This document shows, in pieces, positions 1 through 9,309 of a DNA stretch of 34,114 nucleotides (position 1 is the stretch's first letter; each line of letters starts with the position of its first letter). The translations under genes were made by a program, and so were the position numbers. The DNA lies in assembly GCA_910587865.1 (NCBI GenBank), contig CAJUNX010000022.1:17186-51299 (forward strand). Direction: 5' to 3'. The notes beneath the pieces are model-generated. The model was given only the letters and a program-made list of their open reading frames with translations. It searched no databases and was not told the origin of the DNA. The stretch comes from an uncultured Roseburia sp. (GTDB taxonomy: Bacteria; Bacillota; Clostridia; Lachnospirales; Lachnospiraceae).

Positions 1-114
1 TTGGTATCCGCTCAGATGCTCCGCTTGTGCTGGTGCGTAAACAGATGCTCCTGACCATATTGGTATCCGCTCAGATGCTCCGCTTGTGCTGGTGCGTAAA
101 CAGATGCTCCTGAC
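1..114. repeat. Exact 55-bp direct repeat at the left window edge (period 59)
   Basis: Positions 1-55 and 60-114 are identical over 55 bases, separated by four unrelated bases. The inner copy holds the last 13 codons and the stop of the rhomboid-like gene on the minus strand; the outer copy repeats that gene tail outside the gene. The first base of the window is the first base of the outer copy. This can be a real tandem duplication or a contig-end assembly artefact. Confidence 0.9.
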
Positions 115-979
115 AGTATTCGTAATTTCCCTCACACTTTGAGCAGAAACGGAACTCCAGCGTCGGATCGTCAAGATCCGTTCTGCCGCAGACGGCGCAT
201 TTGTGCTTCGCTCCGCCCGGATATCCTGCCGGCCGGCGCGTCTGCGCTTTAAACTGCTGTCTGCGGTGTATCTCATGCGGTGTATATCGCCTGAAATCGC
301 GCGTCGACAGAAAGAAAATGATAAAATTCAGAAGCGACATAAAGATCGAGATCCGCCCCGTCCAGTCGCTCTCGACAAACTGAAGCACGGTCAGTATCCC
401 GTAAACCGCTGCCATCCACTTCATCTTCACCGGAACCACAAACATCAGCATCACCTGCATCTCCGGATACGTAAGCGCAAATGCGAGGAAAATCGACATA
501 TTGATATAATTCGTGCTGAACCCATACCCGATCGAGAGCATACCAAGAGAAACGCCGCCGTTTATCACATACATAATCGCATACAGGAGAAACGCTCCGA
601 GCACGGTAAAGAGAATCCCGCTGAAAATATAGACGTTAAACCGGAAGGTCCCCCAGGTCCGCTCGAGCGCCGTTCCCAGCTGATAATAAAGCAGAGCCAT
701 AATCATAAGAAAGAACAGATTCGAATCCGTGGGCATCAGAACCCATGTCACCAGCCGCCAGATCTCTCCGTGCAGGATATGATAGGGACTTAACACCAGA
801 TAGCTTAAAAAACCAGGAGCCATCCGGTAAAGCACAAAACCGATCAGGTATGCGCCGATCAGATACAATATGAGATTCGGCACCGCAAAACGTCCGAATC
901 TGCGTTCCATTTTATTCAGCCAGTTCATAGAAAAATACCTCATCTTTCTGTCTGCTGCGTTCCGGTTATTGTGTACCAT
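71..979 (-). CDS. Rhomboid-like multi-pass membrane protein with C-terminal zinc-finger tail
   Basis: This 302-residue protein has about six hydrophobic segments between residues 33 and 225. The core resembles the rhomboid/Derlin superfamily: an early loop with HGEIWRLVTW, then LFFLMIMALLYYQLGTALER followed by WGTFRFNVY. The usual rhomboid protease residues are not seen: there is no GxSG serine motif (the matching stretch reads SIGYGFSTNY) and no clear AHxxG histidine motif, so I infer a non-proteolytic member. After a basic cytoplasmic linker the C-terminus carries CAVCGRTD, then CSKC and CQEHLFTHQH, a likely Cys/His zinc-binding module. Similar proteins occur in Lachnospiraceae as rhomboid-family or hypothetical proteins of unknown role. 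The gene is transcribed away from the acyl-CoA dehydratase activase gene. Its last 13 codons lie inside the 55-bp terminal repeat. Membrane location is confident; function is not. Confidence 0.8.
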   Translation of the reverse strand: MVHNNRNAADRKMRYFSMNWLNKMERRFGRFAVPNLILYLIGAYLIGFVLYRMAPGFLSYLVLSPYHILHGEIWRLVTWVLMPTDSNLFFLMIMALLYYQLGTALERTWGTFRFNVYIFSGILFTVLGAFLLYAIMYVINGGVSLGMLSIGYGFSTNYINMSIFLAFALTYPEMQVMLMFVVPVKMKWMAAVYGILTVLQFVESDWTGRISIFMSLLNFIIFFLSTRDFRRYTPHEIHRRQQFKAQTRRPAGYPGGAKHKCAVCGRTDLDDPTLEFRFCSKCEGNYEYCQEHLFTHQHKRSI

Positions 980-1333
980 TTCTACTCATTTCAGTATATC
1001 CATCCTTGAAATCTTTGTCAATCCGCACGATTTTACTTCACAAAAAGTTTATACTTTTCCTGTTATTTACGGATTGTTTTTTGCAAAATCATGTCGTATA
1101 ATGTACGTTGCTTAGAGATTCAGAAACACCATTTAATAAGAAGAAACACATTAATATTCTGCTAAGATTTTCGATTTTCGGATCATTAAATGGGTTCTGC
1201 CGGCTCACGAGACGCGATATCGTCCGTCAACTTCCGTCTGTCCGGCGCATATGATTGTTACACAGCCCGTGCCGCGCCGCCTGACCGCGCTGCCGTGCGG
1301 ACCGACCGTTACACAGCTTAAGGAGGTATCCTT
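980..1333. other. 354-bp divergent intergenic region
   Basis: This separates the rhomboid-like gene (minus) from the dehydratase-activase gene (plus). It holds one good promoter candidate near 1074-1102. It also holds a 9-bp inverted repeat (CCATTTAAT near 1129, ATTAAATGG near 1185) and two copies of GTTACACAGC near 1257 and 1309. The second of these lies directly before the ribosome binding site AGGAGG at 1321-1326. The distal half is very GC-rich with no ORF I would call. No known riboswitch class was recognised in the roughly 225-nt leader. Confidence 0.5.
1074..1102 (+). promoter_or_regulatory. Candidate sigma-A promoter for the dehydratase-activase gene
   Basis: A perfect -10 hexamer TATAAT (1097-1102) lies 17 bases after a weak -35 TTGTTT (1074-1079). 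It points at the 1334 gene and would leave an unusually long leader of about 225 nt. Confidence 0.45.
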
Positions 1334-4300
1334 ATGGAACATACCACACTACATAAATTAGGGATCGACATCGGCTCCACGACCGTTAAGGTGGCCGTTC
1401 TGGATGAGCAGGATGCCCTTCTCTTTTCCGATTATAAGAGACATTTTGCAAATATTCAGGAGACACTCGCATCGCTGATTCAGAAGGCATATGATGCGCT
1501 CGGCAATCTTTCCGTCGCTCCGGTCATCACCGGCTCCGGAGGGCTTGCGCTCGCCAATCACTTAGAGATCCCGTTTGTGCAGGAGGTCATTTCCGTCTCC
1601 ACGGCGCTGCGGCACGAGGCGCCGCAGACAGACGTCGCGATCGAGCTCGGCGGTGAGGATGCCAAGATCATCTATTTCGAGGGCGGCAACGTCGAGCAGC
1701 GCATGAACGGGATCTGTGCCGGCGGCACCGGCTCGTTTATCGATCAGATGGCCTCCCTGATTCAGACCGACGCGTCCGGTCTGAACGAATACGCAAAAAA
1801 TTACAAGGCGATCTATCCGATCGCCGCGCGCTGCGGCGTCTTTGCCAAAACAGATATCCAGCCCCTGATCAACGAGGGCGCCACGAAGGAGGATCTGTCC
1901 GCATCGATCTTCCAGGCAGTGGTCAGTCAGACGATCAGCGGTCTTGCCTGCGGCAAACCGATCCGCGGACATGTCGCCTTTCTCGGGGGGCCGCTTCACT
2001 TTTTGTCCGAGCTGAAAGCGGCCTTTATCCGCACCCTTCATCTGGATGCGGAACACGCGATCTCCCCGGAGAATTCGCATCTGTTCGCCGCGATCGGATC
2101 CGCCTTAAACAGCAGCGCGGAGCATGAAACGACATTAGACGTGCTCCGTGAGAGACTGGCCGGCGGCATCCGGATCGCGTTTGAGGTGGCGCGCTTAGAC
2201 CCGCTGTTTGCCGACGAGGACGACTACCGCGCATTCCGTCTCCGTCACGACGGGCATCATGTGCCGTCCGCTCCGCTCTCCTCCTATCAGGGCGACTGCT
2301 ATCTCGGCATTGACGCCGGTTCCACGACGACAAAAGTCGCGCTTGTCGGGGAAGACGGCACGCTGCTCTATTCGTTTTACAGCAGCAATAACGGCAGCCC
2401 GCTTGCCACCGCGATCCGTTCCCTGCAGGAGATCTATTCGCTTCTGCCGGATACGGCGCATATCGTGCACTCCTGCTCTACCGGTTACGGCGAGGCGCTC
2501 CTTAAGGCCGCGCTGCTTCTGGACGACGGGGAGGTGGAGACGGTGGCGCACTATTACGCCGCCGCTTACTTCAATCCCGAGGTGGACTGTATCTTAGACA
2601 TCGGCGGACAGGACATGAAATGCATCCGCATCAAAAATCAGACCGTGGACAGCGTACAGCTGAACGAAGCCTGCTCCTCCGGGTGCGGCTCCTTTATTGA
2701 GACCTTTGCAAAATCCCTGAATTACTCTGTGGAGGATTTCGCAAAAGAGGCTCTTTTCGCCCCCAATCCCATCGATCTGGGGACACGCTGTACGGTTTTT
2801 ATGAACTCCAAGGTCAAGCAGGCGCAGAAGGAGGGTGCGTCCGTCGCGGACATCTCCTCCGGGCTCGCCTATTCCGTGATCAAAAACGCGCTTTATAAGG
2901 TCATCAAGCTCTCCGACCCGGGCCAGCTGGGAAAGCACATCGTCGTGCAGGGCGGGACCTTTTACAATGACGCCGTGCTCCGCAGCTTTGAGAAGATCTC
3001 CGGCTTAGAGTGCGTGCGCCCGGACATCGCCGGGATCATGGGAGCCTTCGGCGCCGCGCTGATCGCAAGGGAGCGCCACGAGGCCGGCTGTCAGACCACC
3101 ATGCTCTCCAGCGAGGCGATCGATGCGCTCACCTTCGACACAAAGCTGACGCGATGCAAGAGCTGTACGAACCACTGTCTGCTCACCATCAACCGTTTCT
3201 CGGGCAACCGGCAGTACATCACCGGAAACCGCTGCGAGCGCGGGCTGGGACAGGAAAAGAACAAAGAGCATATCCCGAACCTGTACGAATATAAGAACAA
3301 ACGGCTGTTTGACTACCCGCCGCTTCCGGTAAAAGAAGCGCCCCGCGGGACGGTGGGTATCCCCCGTGTCTTAAATATGTACGAGAATTATCCGTTCTGG
3401 GCGGTCTTTTTCCGGGAGCTGGGATTTTCGGTGGTCTTATCCCCCCAGTCCACGCGCAAGCTCTACGAGCTCGGTATCGACTCGATTCCGAGCGAGTCGG
3501 AATGCTATCCCGCAAAGCTGGCCCACGGTCATGTGACCTGGCTGATTCACCAGAATGTAGATTTTATTTTTTACCCCTGCGTGCCTTACGAGCGGGATGA
3601 ATTCCCGGGCTCGAATAATCACTACAACTGTCCGATCGTTACGTCCTACGCGGAGAACATCAAAAACAACGTGGACGACATCACCTCAGGGAAAATGCGT
3701 TTCTTAAATCCATTTTTATCTTTTGCCAGTGAGGATACCATTTCCTCACAGCTGATCAAGACCTTCTGCGGGCCGGACTTCGGGATCCCGGAATCCGCGG
3801 TACGGGACGCGGTATCCGCCGGCTGGAAGGAGCTGGCCGTCGTCCGCATGGAGATGCGGCAGAAGGGCGAGGAGGTGCTCGACTACTTAACGGAACATAA
3901 AAAGCGCGGCATTGTGCTGGCCGGCCGCCCCTACCACGTGGATCCGGAGATCAATCACGGGATCCCGGAGCTGATCAACTCCTACGGCATCGCCGTGCTG
4001 ACCGAGGACTCCGTCTCCCACCTGCACGAGGTAGAGCGTCCTCTCATCGTGATGGATCAGTGGATGTACCACTCCAGACTGTACGCGGCCGCCAACTTTG
4101 TGAAGACCCGCGATGACCTTGACCTGATCCAGCTGAACTCCTTCGGCTGCGGTCTCGATGCGGTCACCACCGATGCAGTCAGCGATATTCTGACAAAATC
4201 GGGAAAAATTTATACCTGTTTAAAGATTGACGAGGTCAACAATCTCGGGGCGGCCAGGACCCGAATCCGCTCCCTGATCTCCGCGCTGCGCGTGCGGGAA

Positions 4301-5584
4301 AAACAAAAGACGGCCCGGGAGATCACGCCTTCTTCCTACAACCGTATCGTTTTTACGGAGGAAATGCGCGAGACCTACACCATTCTCTGCCCGCAGATGT
4401 CGCCGATGCATTTTGACCTGTTGGAGCCGGCCTTCCAAAGCGCCGGCTACCACCTGGTCATCCCGGAGGTTTCCGGGCGCAGCTCCGTGGATATCGGGTT
4501 AAAATACGTCAACAACGACGCCTGCTACCCCTCCCTGATCGTCGTCGGGCAGCTGATGTCCGCCGTGCTCTCCGGGGAATATGACATGACAAAGACCGCC
4601 ATCCTGATCTCGCAGACCGGCGGCGGCTGCCGTGCCAGCAATTACATCGGCTTTATCCGCCGTGCGCTCTGCAATGCCGGATACCCGGATGTGCCGGTGA
4701 TCTCCATCAACTTAAGCGGGCTGGAGGCGAATCCCGGTTTTAAACTGACCCCGGCACTGCTGCAGCACGGGCTCTATGCCCTGGAGTTCGGTGATATTTT
4801 CATGCGCTGTGTCTACCGGACACGCCCGTATGAGGCCGTTTCCGGTTCCACAAACGCACTGCATGAGAAATGGAAAAAAGAGGTGATTTCCTTCATCTCA
4901 CAGAAGGGCATCCTCTCGCATCACCGCTACAAAAAGCTCTGCCGTCAGATCATCCGTGAATTTGACACCCTGGAGCGGGTCGATGTGAAAAAACCCCGGG
5001 TGGGCATTGTAGGCGAGATCTTAGTCAAGTTCCACCCGGGAGCAAACAATCATCTCGTGGAGCTCTTAGAGTCCGAGGGTGCGGAGGCCGTAGTGCCGGA
5101 TCTCACCGATTTCCTGCTCTACTGCTTCTACAACAACGACTTCAAGGTGGAAAATCTCGGCATGAGCAAACGCTCCCGCCGTCTCGGACACCTGGGCATT
5201 CATTTCTTTGAGTGGCTCAGAGGTGCGGCCCGGGATGAATTTGAGAAGAGCAGACATTTTGAGGCTCCCTCCCACATTGACACGCTGGCCTCCTACGCAA
5301 GAGATATCGTCTCCGAAGGCAACCAGACCGGTGAGGGCTGGTTCCTAACCGGCGAGATGTTAGAGCTGATCCACAGCGGCACGCCGAATATCGTCTGCGC
5401 ACAACCCTTTGCCTGCCTGCCGAACCACGTGGTGGGCAAGGGGGTCATCAAGGAGCTGCGACACCGCCACCCGGAGGCAAATATCGTGGCCATCGACTAC
5501 GATCCGGGCGCCAGCGAGGTCAACCAGCTAAACCGCATCAAGCTGATGCTCTCCACGGCAAACCGGAATCTGGCGCAGGGATAG
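1334..5584 (+). CDS. Double-ATPase 2-hydroxyacyl-CoA dehydratase activase/dehydratase-like fusion protein
   Basis: A 1416-residue protein with two consecutive BadF/BadG/BcrA/BcrD-type (ASKHA fold) ATPase domains. The first, about residues 8-270, has GIDIGSTTVKVAV, GGEDAKI and the cysteine motif CAGGTGSF. The second, about 322-585, has GIDAGSTTTKVAL, LDIGGQDMK and ACSSGCGSF. Each domain keeps the phosphate-binding loops and a cysteine that in HgdC-type activators helps hold a [4Fe-4S] cluster between subunits. A cysteine-rich segment follows (CKSCTNHC near residue 608, then a further Cys), next a DUF2229-like region (ESECYPAKLAHGH, about 640-860) and a C-terminal part resembling 2-hydroxyacyl-CoA dehydratase subunits. 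Well-studied family members drive ATP-dependent one-electron transfer to a dehydratase, but no substrate is known for this long fused form. The start is fixed by AGGAGG 7 bases upstream. It appears monocistronic, with its own terminator. Confidence 0.9.
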   Translation: MEHTTLHKLGIDIGSTTVKVAVLDEQDALLFSDYKRHFANIQETLASLIQKAYDALGNLSVAPVITGSGGLALANHLEIPFVQEVISVSTALRHEAPQTDVAIELGGEDAKIIYFEGGNVEQRMNGICAGGTGSFIDQMASLIQTDASGLNEYAKNYKAIYPIAARCGVFAKTDIQPLINEGATKEDLSASIFQAVVSQTISGLACGKPIRGHVAFLGGPLHFLSELKAAFIRTLHLDAEHAISPENSHLFAAIGSALNSSAEHETTLDVLRERLAGGIRIAFEVARLDPLFADEDDYRAFRLRHDGHHVPSAPLSSYQGDCYLGIDAGSTTTKVALVGEDGTLLYSFYSSNNGSPLATAIRSLQEIYSLLPDTAHIVHSCSTGYGEALLKAALLLDDGEVETVAHYYAAAYFNPEVDCILDIGGQDMKCIRIKNQTVDSVQLNEACSSGCGSFIETFAKSLNYSVEDFAKEALFAPNPIDLGTRCTVFMNSKVKQAQKEGASVADISSGLAYSVIKNALYKVIKLSDPGQLGKHIVVQGGTFYNDAVLRSFEKISGLECVRPDIAGIMGAFGAALIARERHEAGCQTTMLSSEAIDALTFDTKLTRCKSCTNHCLLTINRFSGNRQYITGNRCERGLGQEKNKEHIPNLYEYKNKRLFDYPPLPVKEAPRGTVGIPRVLNMYENYPFWAVFFRELGFSVVLSPQSTRKLYELGIDSIPSESECYPAKLAHGHVTWLIHQNVDFIFYPCVPYERDEFPGSNNHYNCPIVTSYAENIKNNVDDITSGKMRFLNPFLSFASEDTISSQLIKTFCGPDFGIPESAVRDAVSAGWKELAVVRMEMRQKGEEVLDYLTEHKKRGIVLAGRPYHVDPEINHGIPELINSYGIAVLTEDSVSHLHEVERPLIVMDQWMYHSRLYAAANFVKTRDDLDLIQLNSFGCGLDAVTTDAVSDILTKSGKIYTCLKIDEVNNLGAARTRIRSLISALRVREKQKTAREITPSSYNRIVFTEEMRETYTILCPQMSPMHFDLLEPAFQSAGYHLVIPEVSGRSSVDIGLKYVNNDACYPSLIVVGQLMSAVLSGEYDMTKTAILISQTGGGCRASNYIGFIRRALCNAGYPDVPVISINLSGLEANPGFKLTPALLQHGLYALEFGDIFMRCVYRTRPYEAVSGSTNALHEKWKKEVISFISQKGILSHHRYKKLCRQIIREFDTLERVDVKKPRVGIVGEILVKFHPGANNHLVELLESEGAEAVVPDLTDFLLYCFYNNDFKVENLGMSKRSRRLGHLGIHFFEWLRGAARDEFEKSRHFEAPSHIDTLASYARDIVSEGNQTGEGWFLTGEMLELIHSGTPNIVCAQPFACLPNHVVGKGVIKELRHRHPEANIVAIDYDPGASEVNQLNRIKLMLSTANRNLAQG

Positions 5585-5591
5585 CACTAAA

Positions 5592-5626
5592 TTAAGCCTC
5601 CTGTCTTTTTCAGACAGGGGGCTTAA
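5592..5626 (+). terminator. Intrinsic terminator, probably bidirectional
   Basis: A 15-bp stem with one G-T wobble (left arm 5592-5606, right arm 5612-5626, loop TTTTC) begins 7 bases after the activase stop. The trailing T-tract is short on both strands, so it may also end the convergent GH78 gene. Confidence 0.75.
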
Positions 5627-5736
5627 AACTTTTCCACGGCCTGTTTCTTTTCCGCATGGCCGGAAACGGACTACGTTTCAGGTAGTATCTACCTGTTACT
5701 ATGATTTACGAAAAATCTGTAAATATGTCAATCAAT

Positions 5737-8700
5737 TTACACCTCAAATTCATACTCTCCGCTGCCCAGCTCTTCCCTGCGCACGCCGCCGGTTTTATCC
5801 GGCAGGATCAGCGTCGCGGACGTATTCTCCGGGATCCGGCATTCATAGTGATATCCGGTCTCTGTCTTCTCCCAGCGGCTCTCAATCCTTCCGTACCCGG
5901 TCTCAAAACCGCCCTTCGCGTATTCGAAGCACTCCATCGCCGGCTGTAACGTAAAGTGCGAATACCCCGGATGCTCCTCCTCTCTCCGGATCCCCAGCAC
6001 CGTCTCATAAATCCAGGAAAGCACGGAACCCAGCGAGTAATGATTAAAGGAATTCATGTTGTTGTTCCCGCCGAAGCCGTTCTCCACCGTGTAGGAATTC
6101 CAGCGCTCCCAGATGGTGGTGGCTCCCTGGGTCACCGGATAGAGCCAGGACGGATAGGCGGTCTGCGTGATCAGGCGGTATGCCAGATCCGTGTGTCCGC
6201 CCTCGGAAAGCATCGGATTTAAAACGCCGGTCCCGAAGAATCCGGTCGAGACCGTGCAGCCGACCTCCTCCGTCTTCCGCGCCAGGTGCTCATAGGCTTT
6301 TCCCCTGTTTTCCTCCGTAAACATATGGTATGCCAGCGGCAGCGCATAAGAGCACTGGGTATCGTTGATCTCCCCCTGCAGGGTCCGTGTCTTCCCGCTT
6401 TCAGGATCGACAAACGTCTCATTCCAGTAACGCCTGGTCTCCTCCTCCTGCGCCGCAAAATACGCCGCATCCGTATCCTCTCCGATCACCGCCGCGAGCT
6501 TTTTCATCAGCTCCGCATCGCGTCCGTAAAACGCGTTCCAGATCAGGTTATTGTCCGTCTCCTCCGGCGCCAGCCAGTCGCCGAGCGGCCCCACGAACAC
6601 CGTGCCCGGCATTCCCTGGCCGTGGATGTATTCCATCCATTTTTTCATGCAGGGATAGTATTCCCGGATGACATCGGTATCGCCGTACTGCTGATAGAGC
6701 TCCCACACCATCAGGATCATGGCGCTCTCGTAGGTAATACCGCCGAAGCCGCCGCCCACCGGCGCGATATTCGGCATCTGCCCGCTCTCCTCCTGCAGAT
6801 CGGCAAGGGCCTGCAGATAGCGGTAGTAAAACAGCCTCGTGTCGCTCTGATAAGTCGCCGTGCGGCAGAATACATGGGTGTCCCCCGCCCAGCCCATACG
6901 CTCATTCCGCTGCGGACAATCGGTGGGAATACTGATAAAATTGCACAGCTGCGACCATTTTACATTCTCGATAAAACGGTTCACAAGCGGGTGGGACGTC
7001 CGAAGCTCTCCTGTAATCTTCGCCACTGAGGACAACTGGATGCTCTCCACCTCCCCGATGGCCGGCGGCGTATCGATTCCAGTAATCTCGATGTAGCGGT
7101 AACCATGGAAGGAAAATCTGGGGCTCCAGGTCTCTCCCTCGGGATCTCCCCGCAGGATATAGTGGTCAATGCTCTCCGCGTCGCGGTAATTCTCCGTCAG
7201 CATCAGCCCGTGGAGACTGCCGTACTCCGGAAGCTCTGGGTAGAGGATCTCTCCATAGCGGATCGTCACCTCCGTGCCCTCTTTCCCGTGGAAACGGATC
7301 ACTGGGACGCCCGCGATCTCCTGCTCAAGGTCGTAGAGATAAAGGCCCTTCCGCGGCTCTGTCATGGATTTTGCCGTAAGGCGGCACACCTCGACCACCG
7401 GCGCGTTCACGCCGCCCACGATCTTTGTCTGAGAATGATCCACCTTCGGCCAGGCACGCCCGAAGCCCGGCGGCATCGTCGCCACCTCCGGGATCACCAC
7501 CGGCTGAATCTCCGCCGGCTTCTTCATTCCGCTGATCTGGTATCCTGGCAGGGAAAAGTCTTCATATACCGATAACTGTCTCCCGTCCAGATGCTCCCCC
7601 TGGAAAAATCCCGCATAGGTGTACGGCCCTTCGCCATAATAATCCCAGTCCGCCGGATTCGTCACAATGCGCTCACAGCTGCCGTCCGCATACTGTACGA
7701 CAAGTTTCGCCAGCACAGACTCCTGATCGCCGTAATAGTTGTAATTGCGCAGCACAAAGGTCTGTGCGTCGCACCACCAGCCGGAAGCGAGGGTGATCCC
7801 GATGCCGTTTTCCCCGCTCCGAAGCAGATCCGTCACATCGTAGGTCTGATACATGATATGTTTGTCAAACTGGGACGCGCCCGGGTTGAACCAGGTATCC
7901 GTGATCTCTTTTCCGTTGATCCGGCAGTCGTAGATGCCACGGGCCGTGATGTAAAGTCTCGCCCCCACAATCTCTTTTTTATCGTCAATCGAAAAATCCC
8001 TGCGCAGCATGGGGATGGAATGGGCGCTGGGATCCTTCACTCGCTGAATCTCCGTCGGTTTTCCTGCCCCGTCAAAGCCAGAGAGTCTCCCGCTGCACTC
8101 TGCGGCAGGGCCAGAATCCCCGGCGCCGGCTCCCTCACGACCGTCTGACAGCACCTGCCGGGCGCTCATCCGGGTCACCTCGCTTTGCGGCTCCCTGTAA
8201 TTTTTCACCACAAGATCGCCAAACTCCGCCGTATCCCCTGCGCCTACATAATATCCGATCTCACAGAGACGCGGGAAGGTGGTGGTATCGTTGTGTCCCA
8301 GCGGATTTAACTGCCTCGCATTCACCACCGGGCCAAAAAACGCCTGATCCACCTTCGCGTCCACGAGAACCCCGTCCACATAGGCGTATGCACCGTCACC
8401 GATCACCTCCACCGTCAGCTCATGCTCCCCGCAGCGGTTTTCCTCCGTGATCACCGGCTTCTCCTCCTGCGCCTTCGCGTCCCTGGGCAGGAACCCGGTC
8501 CGGTTGCCATATTGCAGCGATACCACCGGCATGGTGGCAAAGGGCTTCTCCGCCGTATCCTCCGGGTGATACCCGACGCGGTAAATCTCAAGCACTGCCG
8601 GGATCTGCTCCGCATTTATCACGTAGCGGATGTAGTTCTCTCCGGCGATCTCATACTGATTTTTCCGTGTATCCATAAGACGCGCATCCTTCGCGCCAAA

Positions 8701-9165
8701 CACAATTCCCGCCCGGCTGCTGCCCTCCGCAAGTGTAAGCTTCGCGGAAATCACAAAGACTCCCATGGCCTTCGCGCTGACATACCGCTCCGGCGCACCG
8801 ATCCACTGCGCCCCGTCCCATGCTGCCATGGACGGATCCATAAGGCCGGTCTCAAACCAGCCGTCACCGGCCGTCGCCGCCTCCTGTTTTTCATTCCAGA
8901 CTGTCACCGTCAGAAAATACCGGGTGCAGGGCGACAGCGCCGCTCCCTCATAGGAAACGCCGGTGGAGCAGTCCGACTCCACCCTGCCGGAATCCCAGCA
9001 GTCACATTCCCCGGGCTTCGTTCCCAAAAGCACCTGCCACGCAGTCTGCTTACATCCCTGCTCCGCGGAAGAAAGCTTCCACGAAAACCGCGGCTTTGCC
9101 ACATCAAGGCCCAGCGGATTCACCTGATATTCCGTCCGCACCTCTGCGATATGAAAATTGCCCAT
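5737..9165 (-). CDS. Alpha-L-rhamnosidase, glycoside hydrolase family 78
   Basis: A 1142-residue enzyme predicted to remove terminal alpha-L-rhamnose from oligosaccharides or glycosides. The N-terminus (MGNFHIAEVRTEYQVNPLG) matches the first beta domain of bacterial rhamnosidases. There is no signal peptide, so the enzyme is cytoplasmic and needs imported substrate. The catalytic (alpha/alpha)6 barrel carries DCPQRNERMGWAGD near residues 745-760, which holds the acidic residues of the active site, and GATTIWERWNS near 1015, which holds the glutamate expected as general base. Residues about 140-330 look like an inserted jelly-roll/concanavalin-like domain, followed by a Gly/Ala/Ser-rich linker before the second beta domain; this explains a length above the usual 900-1000. 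An upstream ATG at 9267 is open, but AGGAGG lies 8 bases before 9165, so I use 9165. It appears to be a single-gene unit. Possible AraC-type sites lie upstream. Confidence 0.92.
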   Translation of the reverse strand: MGNFHIAEVRTEYQVNPLGLDVAKPRFSWKLSSAEQGCKQTAWQVLLGTKPGECDCWDSGRVESDCSTGVSYEGAALSPCTRYFLTVTVWNEKQEAATAGDGWFETGLMDPSMAAWDGAQWIGAPERYVSAKAMGVFVISAKLTLAEGSSRAGIVFGAKDARLMDTRKNQYEIAGENYIRYVINAEQIPAVLEIYRVGYHPEDTAEKPFATMPVVSLQYGNRTGFLPRDAKAQEEKPVITEENRCGEHELTVEVIGDGAYAYVDGVLVDAKVDQAFFGPVVNARQLNPLGHNDTTTFPRLCEIGYYVGAGDTAEFGDLVVKNYREPQSEVTRMSARQVLSDGREGAGAGDSGPAAECSGRLSGFDGAGKPTEIQRVKDPSAHSIPMLRRDFSIDDKKEIVGARLYITARGIYDCRINGKEITDTWFNPGASQFDKHIMYQTYDVTDLLRSGENGIGITLASGWWCDAQTFVLRNYNYYGDQESVLAKLVVQYADGSCERIVTNPADWDYYGEGPYTYAGFFQGEHLDGRQLSVYEDFSLPGYQISGMKKPAEIQPVVIPEVATMPPGFGRAWPKVDHSQTKIVGGVNAPVVEVCRLTAKSMTEPRKGLYLYDLEQEIAGVPVIRFHGKEGTEVTIRYGEILYPELPEYGSLHGLMLTENYRDAESIDHYILRGDPEGETWSPRFSFHGYRYIEITGIDTPPAIGEVESIQLSSVAKITGELRTSHPLVNRFIENVKWSQLCNFISIPTDCPQRNERMGWAGDTHVFCRTATYQSDTRLFYYRYLQALADLQEESGQMPNIAPVGGGFGGITYESAMILMVWELYQQYGDTDVIREYYPCMKKWMEYIHGQGMPGTVFVGPLGDWLAPEETDNNLIWNAFYGRDAELMKKLAAVIGEDTDAAYFAAQEEETRRYWNETFVDPESGKTRTLQGEINDTQCSYALPLAYHMFTEENRGKAYEHLARKTEEVGCTVSTGFFGTGVLNPMLSEGGHTDLAYRLITQTAYPSWLYPVTQGATTIWERWNSYTVENGFGGNNNMNSFNHYSLGSVLSWIYETVLGIRREEEHPGYSHFTLQPAMECFEYAKGGFETGYGRIESRWEKTETGYHYECRIPENTSATLILPDKTGGVRREELGSGEYEFEV

Positions 9166-9309
9166 TATTTTTCCCTCCTGTATCCTGTTTCTGTCTGCGG
9201 CCGGTCCCACCGCTGTTTCTGCCTCTCCCGACAGAAAATCTGCGGCAGCTGATACCGGCCACACCATTCCATGATATCAGTATACCGCAGACAACTTCCC
9301 GTTTCTATC

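Noticed and set aside
203..793. Plus-strand ORF of 196 codons antisense to the rhomboid-like gene
   Set aside because: It has an Arg/His/Pro-rich composition, no family resemblance and no ribosome binding site, and it lies fully inside a recognised gene on the other strand.
980..1333. Known riboswitch or tRNA in the leader
   Set aside because: I found no recognisable tRNA arms or conserved riboswitch core; it is only a long GC-rich leader.
6286..7029. Plus-strand ORF of 247 codons
   Set aside because: It is the mirror of the rhamnosidase catalytic domain, which has clear family motifs; this frame has none.
8422..9252. Plus-strand ORF of 276 codons
   Set aside because: It is a GC-rich shadow of the GH78 gene with an Arg/Leu/His-rich, non-protein-like sequence.
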